Below, one piece after another: positions 63,962 through 64,000 of a stretch of DNA of 64,000 nt (within the stretch, counting starts at the first letter, position 1; the number at the start of each line of letters is the position of its first letter). The position numbers and the translations under genes are program-made. Under the pieces are notes generated by a model. That model ran no database searches and was not told the origin of the DNA. It saw only the letters and a list, made by a program, of their open reading frames with translations. This DNA is from Prorocentrum cordatum (lineage: Eukaryota > Sar > Dinophyceae > Prorocentrales > Prorocentraceae), in NCBI GenBank assembly GCA_963575745.1, contig CAUYUJ010017634.1, positions 60,324 to 124,323 of the forward strand, given 5' to 3'.

Positions 63962-64000
63962 TACGACGACGACGACGACGACAACGGCGGCGGCGGCGGC
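63908..64000. repeat. (GAC)n then (GGC)n microsatellite at the window end
   Basis: Near-perfect GAC triplets from 63909, turning into GGC at 63985. Confidence 0.97.

Overview
The window looks like nuclear DNA of a dinoflagellate. The evidence is a perfect 22-nt copy of the dinoflagellate spliced leader (55387-55408), spliced genes whose protein continuity demands GC and GA 5' splice donors, a Ty1/copia element with the cytosine-methyltransferase-like insert known from dinoflagellate copia elements, high GC, and very long trinucleotide arrays (GAG/CTC, CAT, GGT, GAC). Most long open frames are shadows of these arrays and code for nothing. I saw no bacterial-type operons, rRNA genes or CRISPR arrays.

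Layout, left to right. 855-2787 is the 3' part of a ClpP-type serine protease gene in three exons (+). 3.1-5.2 kb holds repeats. 5.3-8.4 kb is a very large degenerate inverted repeat: a GT-rich arm and its AC-rich complement surround a ~130 bp exon-like core. From 9.4 to 53.7 kb, short exons on the + strand spell a multi-KH RNA-binding protein. The segments at 30870, 42098, 43377, 46934, 49299 and 53652 join in phase into one complete KH domain and the start of the next; an earlier KH segment is at 9407. The introns are enormous (up to 11 kb) and mostly start with GA. They hold nearly all the repeats, an intronless O-fucosyltransferase-like gene (17595-18914) and a complete young Ty1/copia retrotransposon (32536-40925). 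At 55.4-61.1 kb lies a full-length non-LTR retrotransposon whose 5' end is the spliced leader. The rest is repeats, ending in a GAC/GGC array.

At least ten dispersed short repeat families recur. Several have terminal inverted repeats, and the best one (three copies, ~195 bp) is flanked in every copy by a different perfect 5-bp target duplication, so it is a genuine MITE. Both large retrotransposons sit in the same orientation inside CTC microsatellites, and other repeats also abut such tracts, so microsatellites look like insertion targets or element tails.

The 100-N gap at 46401-46500 joins a GGA array to a CTA array, so distances across it are not reliable. It falls inside the KH intron before the exon at 46934.
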